From Rhizobacter sp. Root1238 (GTDB lineage: Bacteria > Pseudomonadota > Gammaproteobacteria > Burkholderiales > Burkholderiaceae_C), in the NCBI RefSeq assembly GCF_001425825.1, contig NZ_LMDM01000014.1, positions 42,265 to 106,264 on the forward strand: a stretch of 64,000 bases of DNA, in the 5' to 3' direction. The position numbers and the translations under genes are program-made. Shown here piece after piece: positions 1 to 14,222 of this stretch. The notes under the pieces were generated by a model that was not told the origin of the DNA, searched no databases, and worked only from the letters and a program-made list of their open reading frames with translations. How positions within the stretch are numbered: position 1 is the first letter of the stretch; each line of letters begins with the position of its first letter.

Positions 1-1246
1 CCGACAGGTCCATGCCGCCGGCCGCGTCGAAGTAGCCGATGGCGCCGGCGTAGGGTCCGCGCCGCACCGGCTCGATCGCCTCGATGACCTCCATCGCGCG
101 CACCTTCGGCGCACCGGTCATCGAGCCCGGCGGCCAGCAGGCGCGCAGCAGCTCGGCGATGCCGGCACCGTCGCGCAGCCGCGCGCGCACCGTCGACACC
201 ATCTGGAACACGCTCGGGTGCGCCTCGATCTCGAACAGGCCGTCGACGCGCACGCTGCCGACCTGCGCGACACGGCCCAGGTCGTTGCGCATCAGGTCGA
301 CGATCATCAGGTTCTCGGCCCGGTCCTTCACGCTCGCGGCCAGCGCCGCGCGCTGCTGCGCATCGGCCGGCGCATCGGCACCGCGGGGGCGCGTGCCCTT
401 GATCGGCCGCGCGCTGACGTCGCGGCCGTCCAGCCGCAGGAATCGCTCCGGCGACACGCTCGCGATCGCGCCCTGCGGCAATGGCAGGTAGGCGGCGAAC
501 GGGGCCGGGTTCAGGGCGGTCAGCGTGCGGTACAGCGCGAAGGGGTCGCCTTCGAAGCGGCCTTCGAGGCGGTGCGACAGGTTGGCCTGGAAGAGGTCGC
601 CCTGCGCGATCAGCTCGAGCACCTCGCGCACCTGCTGCAGGTAGCGCGGGGCCGGCGTGCGCGAGCGCATCTCGCCGGCGCGGAACTGCGTCGCCGGCGG
701 CGCCGGCCCGGCGGCCGCGTCGAGCAAGGCCTGCCAGGCGTCGTCGCGCGCGTCGGTGAGACCCGGCCAGTGGCTGCGGCAGGCGTACCAGCGCTGCGTC
801 GCGTGCTCGTGGGCCAGCACCTGGTCGCACAGCAGCAGGCGCATCATCGGCAGCGCGGGGTCGATCGCGGCCTGCACCGGCAGGCGCTCAACGTGGCGTG
901 CCAGGTCGTAGCCGAGCCAGCCCAGCCAGCCGCCGGCGAAGTCGAGGCCCGCGGGCCGCTCGCCGGCCGGCAGCGCGGTGCGGGCCAGCAGGTCGCGCAG
1001 CGCGTCGAACGGGTCGCTCCACCGCGACAGCACCGTGCCTCCCGGGTCGCGCAGCCAGGTGCCCTGCGCATCGGTCTCCAGCACCGCGGCCGGTGGCCCG
1101 GCCAGGTACGACCAGCCCGCCAGTCCCGGCATCGGCTTGCTGCTCTCCAGCAGCGCGGCCGGTCCGCGGGCCAGCAGTCGGCCGCAGAGGGCTTGCGGGG
1201 TGGCTGCCAGCGGCAGGGGTAGGATGCTCGAACCGGAATCAGCCAC
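1..1246 (-). CDS. pabB: Aminodeoxychorismate synthase component I (PabB), 3' end beyond window
   Basis: Converts chorismate plus ammonia/glutamine to 4-amino-4-deoxychorismate for folate synthesis, in the cytoplasm. The minus-strand frame is open from a GTG at 1246 to the window edge and reads as a chorismate-binding enzyme throughout. Key landmarks are QGDLFQANLS, the PIKGTRPRG block (Lys here is typical of PabB, where TrpE has Ala), ENLMIVDLMRNDLGR, HPSVFQMVSTV, and at the visible end PPGSMTGAPKVRAMEVIE followed by RRGPYAGAIGYF. The start is uncertain: GTG at 1246 or 1255, with no ATG in frame. Only the extreme C-terminus of the catalytic domain is missing, so I cannot tell whether a PabC-type lyase domain is fused behind it. 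It is divergent from a second chorismate-family gene at 1274. Confidence 0.93.
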   Translation of the reverse strand, partial: MADSGSSILPLPLAATPQALCGRLLARGPAALLESSKPMPGLAGWSYLAGPPAAVLETDAQGTWLRDPGGTVLSRWSDPFDALRDLLARTALPAGERPAGLDFAGGWLGWLGYDLARHVERLPVQAAIDPALPMMRLLLCDQVLAHEHATQRWYACRSHWPGLTDARDDAWQALLDAAAGPAPPATQFRAGEMRSRTPAPRYLQQVREVLELIAQGDLFQANLSHRLEGRFEGDPFALYRTLTALNPAPFAAYLPLPQGAIASVSPERFLRLDGRDVSARPIKGTRPRGADAPADAQQRAALAASVKDRAENLMIVDLMRNDLGRVAQVGSVRVDGLFEIEAHPSVFQMVSTVRARLRDGAGIAELLRACWPPGSMTGAPKVRAMEVIEAIEPVRRGPYAGAIGYFDAAGGMDLS

Positions 1247-1273
1247 GCAGTACACGCACAGGACACAGGGCGC

Positions 1274-1801
1274 ATGAGTGTAGAGCGGCAACTTTTCCCC
1301 CCGACGGCGCGGCACGAGTCGCTGCGCCGCCTGCTGCTGGCGCAGGACGGCTCCACCACCCGCACCTGCTCGGCGATGTGCGGCCTGCCGGTGCAGGTGC
1401 TGCTGCACCACCAGCACCGCACGACCGAGGTGCCGCGCACCGTGGCCGAGCAGCTCGGCGGCACGTCGTGGCTGGAGCGGGTGACGAGCCTGGTTGCCGA
1501 TGGCCAGGTGCTGATGGACAACCTGTCGTACACCCGCCTCGACGCGGTGCCCGACTGGTTCCTGCGCGGCCTCGACGAAGGCGCTGCGCCAATCGGCCAC
1601 CTGCTGGCCCGGCTGTTCGTGCAGCGCCAGGCGATCGAGAGCGAACCGGCGCTCGAAGCCGGGCTGTGGAAGGTGGTCGGGCTGCCGGACTCGCGGGCGA
1701 GCCGGGCCTACCGCATCGTCACGCCCGAGGGGCCGCTGATGCTGATCTTCGAGGTGTTCCGCGGCGGACTGGTGCCGCAGCCCGAGCCGGTCCTCGGCTG
1801 A
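1274..1801 (+). CDS. DUF98 family protein, chorismate-lyase-like
   Basis: A 175-residue soluble protein. The N-terminal LLLAQDGSTTRTCSAMCGLPVQV, the PRTVAEQLGG segment and the later DNLSYTRLDAVPDWFLRGL...GAAPIGHLL block match the DUF98 family. Characterised members of that family (for example Rv2949c of Mycobacterium) cleave chorismate to 4-hydroxybenzoate and pyruvate; it is distinct in sequence from classical UbiC. There is no signal peptide or membrane segment. It is divergent from pabB with only about 27 nt between the start codons, so the two chorismate users probably share a control region. The lyase function is inferred from family only; many DUF98 members are uncharacterised, and a non-catalytic or different chorismate-derived role is possible. 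Confidence 0.72.
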   Translation: MSVERQLFPPTARHESLRRLLLAQDGSTTRTCSAMCGLPVQVLLHHQHRTTEVPRTVAEQLGGTSWLERVTSLVADGQVLMDNLSYTRLDAVPDWFLRGLDEGAAPIGHLLARLFVQRQAIESEPALEAGLWKVVGLPDSRASRAYRIVTPEGPLMLIFEVFRGGLVPQPEPVLG

Positions 1802-1813
1802 TCGCCCCCAGCG

Positions 1814-2448
1814 TCAGAGGCTGGCGAACGGCCGCTCGCGCATCCACTTGGTCGCGACCCACTTCTCGCCGACGGCTGCAGGAAGTCGAAGTGTGGCGCG
1901 CTGCCGGCGCCCACCGGGTAGTGCAGCAGCTGCAGGCCTTCGCCGTGTGACACCGGCAGCCCCATCAGCTCGGCCAGCCGCCGGTCGAGCCGCGCGATCA
2001 GCGGCGTCTCGGCCGGCCGGAAGAACATGCCGAGGCTGCCGCGCAAGCCGTTCGCCACGTCGCGGCCGGTCATCGGGTCGACCAGCGTCGATGGCTTCAG
2101 CCGCGGGCGCGCCAGCGCGATCAACGCCTCGCACTCGTCGACGTCCAGCACGTCCTGCAGCACCGCGAGCACCGGCTCGTCTGCCCGCATCGCGACGCGG
2201 ATGCGGCGGTCGTTCGTCTCGATCACCGGCCCGTCGGCCAGGCACGCACCGAGTGCGACGGTGTCGACCGGCAAGGGCGTTCCACGCTCGCGCGCCCGCA
2301 CGAAGGCGTCGACGAGGGCTTGCGCCGCCGCCGGTGCCACCTGCCGCTCGCGCAGCGCGTCGACCAGTGCGGCCGGCGGTTGCCCTTGCGCCAGGTGCTG
2401 CGCGACCCATTCGCCGAGCGCCGGCGCAAAGCGCAGCCGGGCCGTCAT
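1814..2448 (-). pseudogene. Prolyl 4-hydroxylase-like 2OG-Fe(II) oxygenase, internally deleted and frameshifted
   Basis: The N-terminal about 185 codons from the ATG at 2448 are well preserved and typical of bacterial P4H-like oxygenases (ends LLHYPVGAGSAPHFDFLQP, carrying the first iron ligands H-x-D). Directly after FDFLQP the frame is lost, and the true C-terminus GEKWVATKWMRERPFASL resumes in another frame, ending with TGA at 1814. The intervening segment, normally about 60-65 residues with the distal His ligand and the 2-oxoglutarate-binding Arg/Lys, is absent. The product would therefore lack the complete iron site and cannot be an active dioxygenase. The start codon overlaps the stop of the lipoprotein gene (ATGA), so it was the last gene of a small operon. 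A sequencing error is unlikely to remove this much, but the deletion should be confirmed. Confidence 0.85.
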
Positions 2449-3062
2449 GTGCCCAGCAGGTCGACCGCGACCCAGCCCTGCTCGGTGCGCACGAAGTTCT
2501 CTTCGAGCTGCGCCGTGCCGGCGCCGCGCACCACGCCAGCGACGACCGGGAACACCTTCTGGATCTCGCCGTCGCGCGTCCACGGCGCTGCGTCGACCCG
2601 GTAGGTGTAGGTCACGCGGGCGTGCGTGTCCGGCCCGCGCTCGCCCCGGTCGAGCTTCCAGCCGACGACGCGGTCCAGCGACAGGTGCGCGGCGCAGAAG
2701 TCGCGCGTCTTCGCATCGCGCTGCACCAGGTAGCGCTGGCCGGCCTCGGTGAGGTCGAAGCGGCGCACCTTCATCGCGTGCTTCGTGCCTTCGTCGTCGA
2801 CCACGACTTCGGCCACGCCGGAGCGGACCAGCCCGAGCCGTTCCAGCACCGGCATCTGCAGCGCGTTGCGGCCGCCGACGTCGACCTCGTGCTGCGTCAC
2901 GTCGATCGGCCAGGCGGACTTGCCCAGGCACAGGTCGCCGCGCTGGGCCAGGTAGGTGGTCATCGCGGCGGTGAACGTGGCCTGGTCGGGCGCCGGGTGG
3001 CAGCCGGCGATGGCGAGCATGGCGCCCATCAGCGCGATCAGTCGACAGGTGAGCGGGTTCAT
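2445..3062 (-). CDS. Putative lipoprotein of unknown function
   Basis: A 205-residue protein starting MNPLTCRLIALMGAMLAIAGC; the lipobox-like AIAGC after a hydrophobic stretch suggests an SPII-processed envelope lipoprotein with mature Cys at about residue 21. The remainder is soluble, with QRGDLCLGKSAWPIDV near the N-terminus and several TYTYRVD/VVRGAGTAQLEENFVRTEQGW strand-like segments. I do not recognise the family. The start overlaps the stop of the cytochrome c peroxidase remnant and its stop overlaps the start of the broken hydroxylase gene (ATGA at both ends), so all three were co-transcribed. It is the only intact member of that trio, and its own promoter and continued function are doubtful. 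Confidence 0.75.
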   Translation of the reverse strand: MNPLTCRLIALMGAMLAIAGCHPAPDQATFTAAMTTYLAQRGDLCLGKSAWPIDVTQHEVDVGGRNALQMPVLERLGLVRSGVAEVVVDDEGTKHAMKVRRFDLTEAGQRYLVQRDAKTRDFCAAHLSLDRVVGWKLDRGERGPDTHARVTYTYRVDAAPWTRDGEIQKVFPVVAGVVRGAGTAQLEENFVRTEQGWVAVDLLGT

Positions 3063-3523
3063 GGCGTGCAGGGTCCGGTTGAAGCGGGCGCCGCCGGCGG
3101 CTGGTCGCCGTCGGTCAGCGTGTTCAGGAAGCAGATCAGGTCGGCGATGTTCTGCTCGCTCATCGGCGGTGCGCTGTGGGCCTTGCGGCCGTCCAGCGGC
3201 ATCTGGGTGTCGATGTTGGCGACGAACTGCGGCGGCAGGTCGTCGTACTTCTTCACCTGGCCGCCGACGTACTGCGTCTTCACGAGGCCGTAGCCCGGGA
3301 AGCCGGCATCCGGCACGGCCTTCGGCTGGCCGCCGACGGTCGGGTACCAGATCTCCGGCAGCGTGTCGCGCGTGTTGTAGAAGCGGATCACCTGCTCCAG
3401 CGAATGCATCACGCCGTTGTGGAAGAAGGCCTGGCGCGTCGCCACGTTGCGCAGCGTCGGCGCTTTCACCATGCCGCAGAAGGTGTTGCCGGCGGCCGGC
3501 GGATGGTCGGTGCGCAGCGCCAC
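3059..3523 (-). pseudogene. C-terminal remnant of a di-heme cytochrome c peroxidase/MauG-family protein
   Basis: About 154 codons from a GTG at 3523 match only the C-terminal part of CcpA/MauG-family di-heme peroxidases: CGMVKAPTLRNVATRQAFFHNGVMHSL, then VIRFYNTRDTLPEIWYP, YDDLPPQFVANID and ...ADLICFLNTLTDG. Family members are normally about 320-450 residues with two CxxCH heme sites. No CxxCH occurs here and no signal peptide precedes it. Reading upstream in the same frame gives a little more recognisable sequence (around CGLARAGVALRTDH) before the TGA at 3596-3598, which is also the stop codon of the sensor kinase gene. The 5' two thirds are thus missing and the kinase gene abuts the break. 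It is almost certainly non-functional. Confidence 0.82.
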
Positions 3524-3595
3524 CCCGGCACGCGCCAGCCCGCATGGCGGCTCGCTGTGGGGGCCTTCGTAAAGTACTGTCGTCAGCCCATGTCG

Positions 3596-6388
3596 TCACA
3601 TGTCGCGCAGCACCGATTGCAGAGGCTGCAACTGGGCTTCGATGTCGGTCAGCATCGAGGCGTCCGCGGCCGCGCCACGGCGCAGCGCAGCCTCGAGCCG
3701 CTCTGCGGCGGCCGCAAGGCCGGTGGCGCCGAGCGTCGCGCCGGTCGACTTCAGGTCATGCGCCAGCCGCAGCGCCTGCGCCGCGTCGCCGGCCGCCTGC
3801 GCCGCCGCGAAACGGCCGCTCCACGCACCGATCGCGTCGCGCGCGGCGTGCAGCACGCGCAGGTAGAGGCCGACCTGGCCCTCCATGCGCGCGAGCGCCG
3901 TCGCGAGGTCGAAGCCGGGCAGCGCGGCCAGCGCCGGCAACGGCGGCGGCGCGTCCGCAAAGGCGGCGACCTCGGGGCGTTCGCCGGCACCCGCCTGCGG
4001 GTCCGCGCCGGTCAGCCGGGCGATCACGCGGCGCAGTTGCGCGCGCGAGAACGGCTTCGTCAGGTGCGCCTGGCAGCCGGCCTGCAGGCTGCGCCGCTCG
4101 TCGTCGGGCAGCGCGTTCGCGGTCAGCGCCACCACCGGCACCGGGGCGCTGCCGCGCCGGCGCTCCAGCGCGCGCAGCGCGGCCGTGGCCTGGTAGCCGT
4201 CCATGCCGGGCATCTGCACGTCCATCAGCACCAGGTCGTAGGGTTGCGACGCGAAGCGCTCGACCGCCGCCGCGCCGTCGTGCACCACGTCCATCCGGTG
4301 GCCTTCGCCTTCGAGGTAGGCCTGCACCAGCAGCACGTTCTGCGGGTTGTCGTCGGCCAGCAGGATGCGCAGCGAGCTCTGCATCGCGCCGTGGGGCTCG
4401 GGCGTGCTCGGCGCCCACACCGCGACCGGCGCGTCGGTGCTGACCGGCAGCGCCAGCTCGACATGGAAGCACGAGCCCTCGCCCTCGCGGCTCTCGACGC
4501 CGAAGCGCCCGCCCATCAGCGCCACCAGCCGGCTGCTGATGGTCAGGCCCAGCCCGGTGCCGCCGTAGGCCCGCGCGACGCCGCTGTCGGCCTGCGTGAA
4601 GGCCTCGAAGATCGTGCGCTGCCGGTCGGCCGGGATGCCGATGCCGGTGTCGCGCACCTCGAATCGCAGCAGTCCGGGCGCGTCGGCCACGCGGTGCACC
4701 GCCAGCGTCACGCTGCCGCGGTGCGTGAACTTCACCGCGTTGCCCAGCAGGTTGCGCAGCACCTGCGCGAGGCGCGGTGCGTCGCCGTTGACGACCGCCG
4801 GCAGCTCCGGGTCGAACTGCGTGACGAGCCGCAAGCCCTTCTGCGACGCACGCGCCTCGAACAGCACCGTCTGGCTCGCGACCAGCTCGACCAGCGAGAA
4901 CGGCTGGCGGTGCAGCTCCAGCAGGCCGGCCTCGATCTTCGACAGGTCGAGCAGGTCGTTCAGGATCTCCATCAGGCTCGCGCCGGCCGACTGGAACAGC
5001 GCGACGTGGCGGCCCTGGCGCTCGTCGAGCCGCGTCTGCGCGAGCAGCTCGGCCGAGCCGAGCAAGGCGTTCATCGGCGTGCGGATCTCGTGGCTCATGT
5101 GCGCGAGGAACTCGCTCTTCATGCGGCTGGCCGCCTCGGCGCCGGCGCGCTCGCGCTCCAGCTGCAGCCGCTCGGCGCGCAGCACGCGGCGGCCATGGCC
5201 GTGCGACAGCGCGGCCAGGCAGGCGGGCAGCACCAGCACCGGCAGCAGGTTCGACAGCTGCGCGCGCCACAGCACGCCGGCGGCATCGAGCAGCACCAGC
5301 GCGAGCACGGTGGCGGCGCACCACGCCAGGTCGGCGTGCGGACGCAGCATGCCGCGCCACAGCGCGACGGCACCGGGCAGCAGCGCGAGCAGCCACCACA
5401 TCGCATCGAGTGCCGGACGCGGCGGCGCGAACAATGCGCCGGTCGCCAGCGCCGATTGCATCTGCGCGAGTGCCGCCGGGCCCCAGCGCGGACCGAGCGG
5501 CGTCTGCACGCGGTCGCTCAGCACCGCGCTCGCGCCGATCACGATGCTGCGGCCCTGCACCTGGCGGCGCAGCTCGTCGTCGCGCAGCTCGCCGCGCGCG
5601 GCCTGCACCACCGACAGGTAGGAGCGCAGCGCGACGCTGTCGCCGCGCGCCGGCCAGCGTGGCCGCACGCGGCTGGCCGCGTCGACCGGCCAGCGGTGAT
5701 CGCCGGCCCGCGCCTGGCCCTCGGCGCAGGCGAGGGCGCCGGGCGCGAGTCCCTCGGCTGCCAGCAGCGAGGCCAGCGACAGGGCCGGCACGCCCCGCAC
5801 GGTAGACGCATGCCACAGCGACAGCGCGCGCAACTGGCCGTCGTCGTCGGTCGGCATCGACACCATGCCGAGCACCGGCGAGGCGGCCATCAGCGCCGGG
5901 GACGGCATCAGCAGCCCCGGCCAGGCCTGCGCGCCGCAGCCGCCGGTGCCGGACTGCGGCGGCAACCACTCGCCATCGCCGGGCGGCTGCGGCGCCACGC
6001 TGACCGCCAGCACGATGCGGCCCCGGTGGCGCGCGAGCGTGGCGGCGAGCGCCGCATCGCCGTCGCGCGGGTCGGCCAGCAACACGTCGATCGCGACGCT
6101 GCGCGCGCCGATGTCCAGCAGGTACTCGGCGACCAGCGCGAGCAGGCTGCGGTCGGGCGGCCAGCCGCCGAACTGCGGTCGCAGCGCCTCGACCGACGCC
6201 TCGTCGATGTCGACCACCAGCACGCCGGGCGCGCCATCGCGCGATGCGAGCACGCGCGCCTGCTGGTCGTGCCACGCGGTCTGCGCCGGCGCCAGCGTGC
6301 CGCTGGCGGCGATCAACCCGGCGAGCAGCGCGCTCGCCAGCAGCGCGAGGAGCACCGCGCGGCGGCCGGTCGGCGCGGGCCACTTCAC
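3596..6388 (-). CDS. CHASE2-domain hybrid sensor histidine kinase with REC and Hpt domains
   Basis: A 930-residue inner-membrane hybrid kinase. From the N-terminus: one TM helix (about residues 8-30), an extracytoplasmic CHASE2 sensor (about 35-305; VLVVDIDEASVEALRP is the typical entry), two to three TM helices (about 320-395), HisKA with HMSHEIRTP (phospho-acceptor His433), HATPase_c (NLLGNAVKFTHRG, DTGIGIP, GGTGLGLTIS), a receiver domain (LVLMDVQMPGMDGYQ, acceptor Asp723, then ALTANAL and LTKPF), and a C-terminal Hpt (AHDLKSTGATLG, His877). All phosphorelay residues are present. I chose the GTG at 6388, which lies 11 nt past the TGA of the FecR gene; the frame extends further upstream, but inside that gene. 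The output regulator is not encoded nearby. The Hpt suggests a phosphorelay to a distant receiver protein. Confidence 0.92.
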   Translation of the reverse strand: MKWPAPTGRRAVLLALLASALLAGLIAASGTLAPAQTAWHDQQARVLASRDGAPGVLVVDIDEASVEALRPQFGGWPPDRSLLALVAEYLLDIGARSVAIDVLLADPRDGDAALAATLARHRGRIVLAVSVAPQPPGDGEWLPPQSGTGGCGAQAWPGLLMPSPALMAASPVLGMVSMPTDDDGQLRALSLWHASTVRGVPALSLASLLAAEGLAPGALACAEGQARAGDHRWPVDAASRVRPRWPARGDSVALRSYLSVVQAARGELRDDELRRQVQGRSIVIGASAVLSDRVQTPLGPRWGPAALAQMQSALATGALFAPPRPALDAMWWLLALLPGAVALWRGMLRPHADLAWCAATVLALVLLDAAGVLWRAQLSNLLPVLVLPACLAALSHGHGRRVLRAERLQLERERAGAEAASRMKSEFLAHMSHEIRTPMNALLGSAELLAQTRLDERQGRHVALFQSAGASLMEILNDLLDLSKIEAGLLELHRQPFSLVELVASQTVLFEARASQKGLRLVTQFDPELPAVVNGDAPRLAQVLRNLLGNAVKFTHRGSVTLAVHRVADAPGLLRFEVRDTGIGIPADRQRTIFEAFTQADSGVARAYGGTGLGLTISSRLVALMGGRFGVESREGEGSCFHVELALPVSTDAPVAVWAPSTPEPHGAMQSSLRILLADDNPQNVLLVQAYLEGEGHRMDVVHDGAAAVERFASQPYDLVLMDVQMPGMDGYQATAALRALERRRGSAPVPVVALTANALPDDERRSLQAGCQAHLTKPFSRAQLRRVIARLTGADPQAGAGERPEVAAFADAPPPLPALAALPGFDLATALARMEGQVGLYLRVLHAARDAIGAWSGRFAAAQAAGDAAQALRLAHDLKSTGATLGATGLAAAAERLEAALRRGAAADASMLTDIEAQLQPLQSVLRDM

Positions 6389-6398
6389 CGCACGGCTC

Positions 6399-11835
<5,437 letters not shown>

Positions 11836-11961
11836 ACACGGGAATCCGCGGCCGCATTTCACGCTGATTTCACGCCCCCATCACCGATCCCGCTTGCGGC
11901 ACTGAGATGATGCCGCCCGTGCGCCGTCGACAGCATGGCGCGGATGGGGGAGGGGGAACCC

Positions 11962-13584
11962 GTGGGATTGAATCGAAAGCAGTGGGCCGGCATTGCCGTC
12001 GCAGCGGTGCTGGTGGCCGGCGGGATCGTCGTCGCGACGATCGGCTGGGGACGCTACGGCGGCAGCATCAATGCGCTGGACGTGGACCTGGAGCATCCGC
12101 AGGCCTATGTGTCGACGCCGGCGCTGTCGAAGCTGCCGCGCGACCTGATCAAGGCGCCGGTGCTGCGCGACGTGCTGACCGAAGACTTCGCGTTCTACTA
12201 CGAGGAGCATGAAAGCCGGCTCGGCCTGCAGGGCGCGCTGAAGCGCATCGCGTTCGAGCACGACACCACGCTCAGCGACAAGCTGATCGCGCTGGCGCTC
12301 GACGAACCGGCCGAGATGGCGTTCTGGACCGATGCCAAGGGCGCGCCGCGCCATTGGGTGATGGCGATGACGCGCGGCGTGCTGGCCCGCACGCTGCAGG
12401 GCGCCGCTGCGCTCGCCACCAACGACCGCCAGTTCAGCGTGATCGACCCGATCCGCGTCAACGGCGACACGCTGCCGGTCTACGCGTTGACGCTGTCGTC
12501 GCGCCGCACGCTGGCGCTGGTCGCGCAGGGCAACCGCGTCGTCGTGCTGAGCGACCCCGGCCTGCTGTTCGACGCCGAGCGCAAGGCCGATGCGCATTCG
12601 CGCGACATCGTCGCCGCGCTGCTGTCGGCCGATGCGAAGGCGCAGGCTGTGTACCGCCGCGGCTTCGGCCTCGGTGACGTGGACAAGAGCGGCAACGGGC
12701 ACACCCTCGTCGCCGACGCGCGGCTGATGTCGTTCGGCTACCAGCATTTCTTCCCCGGCCTGCGGGCCTTGCGCTTCGACATCGCGCCCGGCGGCGCGGT
12801 GCTGGCGACCCAGCTGCGCGTCGACGGCCTCGCGGCGCTGCCGGCCGCACCGGCCGACCGCGGGCTGTGGTCCGCGCTGCCGGCCAACCCGGCGGCCTGC
12901 ACGCTGCTGCCGGCCGACTGGACGCGCGCCCGCGGGGTCGCCGGCGCCCCCGGCTGGCCCGCGCTCGCCGACCAGCTCGACGGGCCGGCGGCGATCTGCT
13001 GGTACCCGCGTTCGCACTTCCACACGCCGCTCGTCGTCGCGCAGCTGCGCGAAGGCGCCGCCGACCCGTCGGCCTCGCTCGACGCACTGAGCGGCTGGCT
13101 GCTGCCGGCCAAGTCGACCGCACTGACACCGGCCGCGCGCACCGGCGCCCAGCGCTGGCAGCGCGAGGTGCGTGCACCGTGGGGCCCGCATGGCGACGCG
13201 ACGGCCACCACCTACCGGCCGACGCTCGCCCGCCAGGGCCGCTGGCTGACGTTCTCGCCCGACGATGCGCTGGTCGACCAGGCGCTCGATGCCCAGGCGC
13301 GCCGCTTCCCGAGCGTGGCCGACAGCCTGCCGGCCGGGCCGGCGACGCTGGCGGTGATCGCGCCACGCCAGGCGGCCGAGCTGGCCCGGCGCGAGGCCTT
13401 CGAGGTGCTGCCCCAGGAGCAGGAACTGTTCCGGCGCGCCGCCGAGCGCCAGCTGGTGCCGCGCCTCGATGCGCTCGGCAAGCTGCCGACGGCACGCGCG
13501 GTGGCGGCCGGCAAGCCGGACGCCGAAGGCTGGGTTGCGCTCGACTGGCAGCCGTTCCCGTTGGCCGGCGCGAAGACCCGCTGA
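11962..13584 (+). CDS. yfaA: DUF2138 protein YfaA, first gene of alpha-2-macroglobulin operon
   Basis: A 540-residue protein of the YfaA/DUF2138 family (E. coli YfaA is about 560 residues), function unknown. One N-terminal TM helix (about residues 7-27, IAVAAVLVAGGIVVATIGW) is followed by a long periplasmic domain with the conserved stretch LKRIAFEHDTTLSDKLIALALDEPAEMAFW and later RSHFHTPLVVAQLR. I prefer the GTG at 11962 because GGGGGAGGGGG lies just upstream at Shine-Dalgarno distance; an in-frame ATG at 11935 would put that purine tract inside the coding sequence. It is the first of five genes (yfaA-T-S-Q-P) with overlapping stops and starts, so it should be expressed with the macroglobulin. 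The 126 nt upstream contain two ATTTCACGC-type direct repeats (about 11858-11876) but no clear promoter. Confidence 0.85.
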   Translation: MGLNRKQWAGIAVAAVLVAGGIVVATIGWGRYGGSINALDVDLEHPQAYVSTPALSKLPRDLIKAPVLRDVLTEDFAFYYEEHESRLGLQGALKRIAFEHDTTLSDKLIALALDEPAEMAFWTDAKGAPRHWVMAMTRGVLARTLQGAAALATNDRQFSVIDPIRVNGDTLPVYALTLSSRRTLALVAQGNRVVVLSDPGLLFDAERKADAHSRDIVAALLSADAKAQAVYRRGFGLGDVDKSGNGHTLVADARLMSFGYQHFFPGLRALRFDIAPGGAVLATQLRVDGLAALPAAPADRGLWSALPANPAACTLLPADWTRARGVAGAPGWPALADQLDGPAAICWYPRSHFHTPLVVAQLREGAADPSASLDALSGWLLPAKSTALTPAARTGAQRWQREVRAPWGPHGDATATTYRPTLARQGRWLTFSPDDALVDQALDAQARRFPSVADSLPAGPATLAVIAPRQAAELARREAFEVLPQEQELFRRAAERQLVPRLDALGKLPTARAVAAGKPDAEGWVALDWQPFPLAGAKTR

Positions 13585-14222
13585 TGTCGCGCGCTCCCTT
13601 CACGCGGCGCACGCTGCTGCTGGCCGGTGCGCTGCTGGCGACCGGCAGCCAGGCGGCGCCGGCGCGCCTCGACCGCGCGCAGTCGCAGCGCTTTCGCGAC
13701 TGGATGACGCTGCTGATCCATGCGCAGATCGAGCGCGGCCCGACGCCGCGCTGGACGCACCGCGACTGCGCCGGCCTGGTGCGCTTCGCGGTCGCCGAAT
13801 CGCTGCGCGAGCACGACCTGGCCTGGCGGCGCGCCAACGGCCTGCTCGGCATGCGGCTGCCGGCCGACCTCGACACCGGCAGCACCCAGCCGCTGCGCCA
13901 TGCGTGGCGGCGGGCCGACGGTACGCGCGATGCCTTCGTCGGCGCGCTCGAGCTGGTGCAGGAGAACACCCGCCCGGTCGCGCGCCAGCTGACGCAGGCG
14001 GTGGCCGGCGACCTGCTGTTCTACGACTTCGGCGACGAGCAGCACCTGATGGTCTGGATGGGACGCTACATCGCGTACCACACCGGCCGCATCGAAGCCC
14101 ACGACAACGGCCTGCGCGCGGTGCGCGCCGACCAGCTCCTCGGATGGAAGGACACGCGCTGGCGGCCTTCCGACGACAACCCCAACTTCTCGGGCGTCCA
14201 TCGACTGGCGTTCCTCGCATGA
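13584..14222 (+). CDS. yfaT: DUF1175 protein YfaT, NlpC/P60-like
   Basis: A 212-residue exported protein of the DUF1175 family. The start ATG overlaps the yfaA stop (TGATG). The N-terminus MSRAPFTRRTLLLAGALLATG has a twin-arginine followed by a hydrophobic stretch and could be a Tat signal. The core has a Cys (THRDCAGLVRFAVAE, Cys62) and a downstream His (DEQHLMVWMGRYIAYHTG, His154) spaced as in NlpC/P60 papain-like amidases, so a cysteine hydrolase acting on peptidoglycan or on a partner protein is plausible. This Cys-His pairing is my inference from sequence; no activity is established that I know of. It sits immediately upstream of the macroglobulin gene, as in E. coli. Confidence 0.85.
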   Translation: MSRAPFTRRTLLLAGALLATGSQAAPARLDRAQSQRFRDWMTLLIHAQIERGPTPRWTHRDCAGLVRFAVAESLREHDLAWRRANGLLGMRLPADLDTGSTQPLRHAWRRADGTRDAFVGALELVQENTRPVARQLTQAVAGDLLFYDFGDEQHLMVWMGRYIAYHTGRIEAHDNGLRAVRADQLLGWKDTRWRPSDDNPNFSGVHRLAFLA

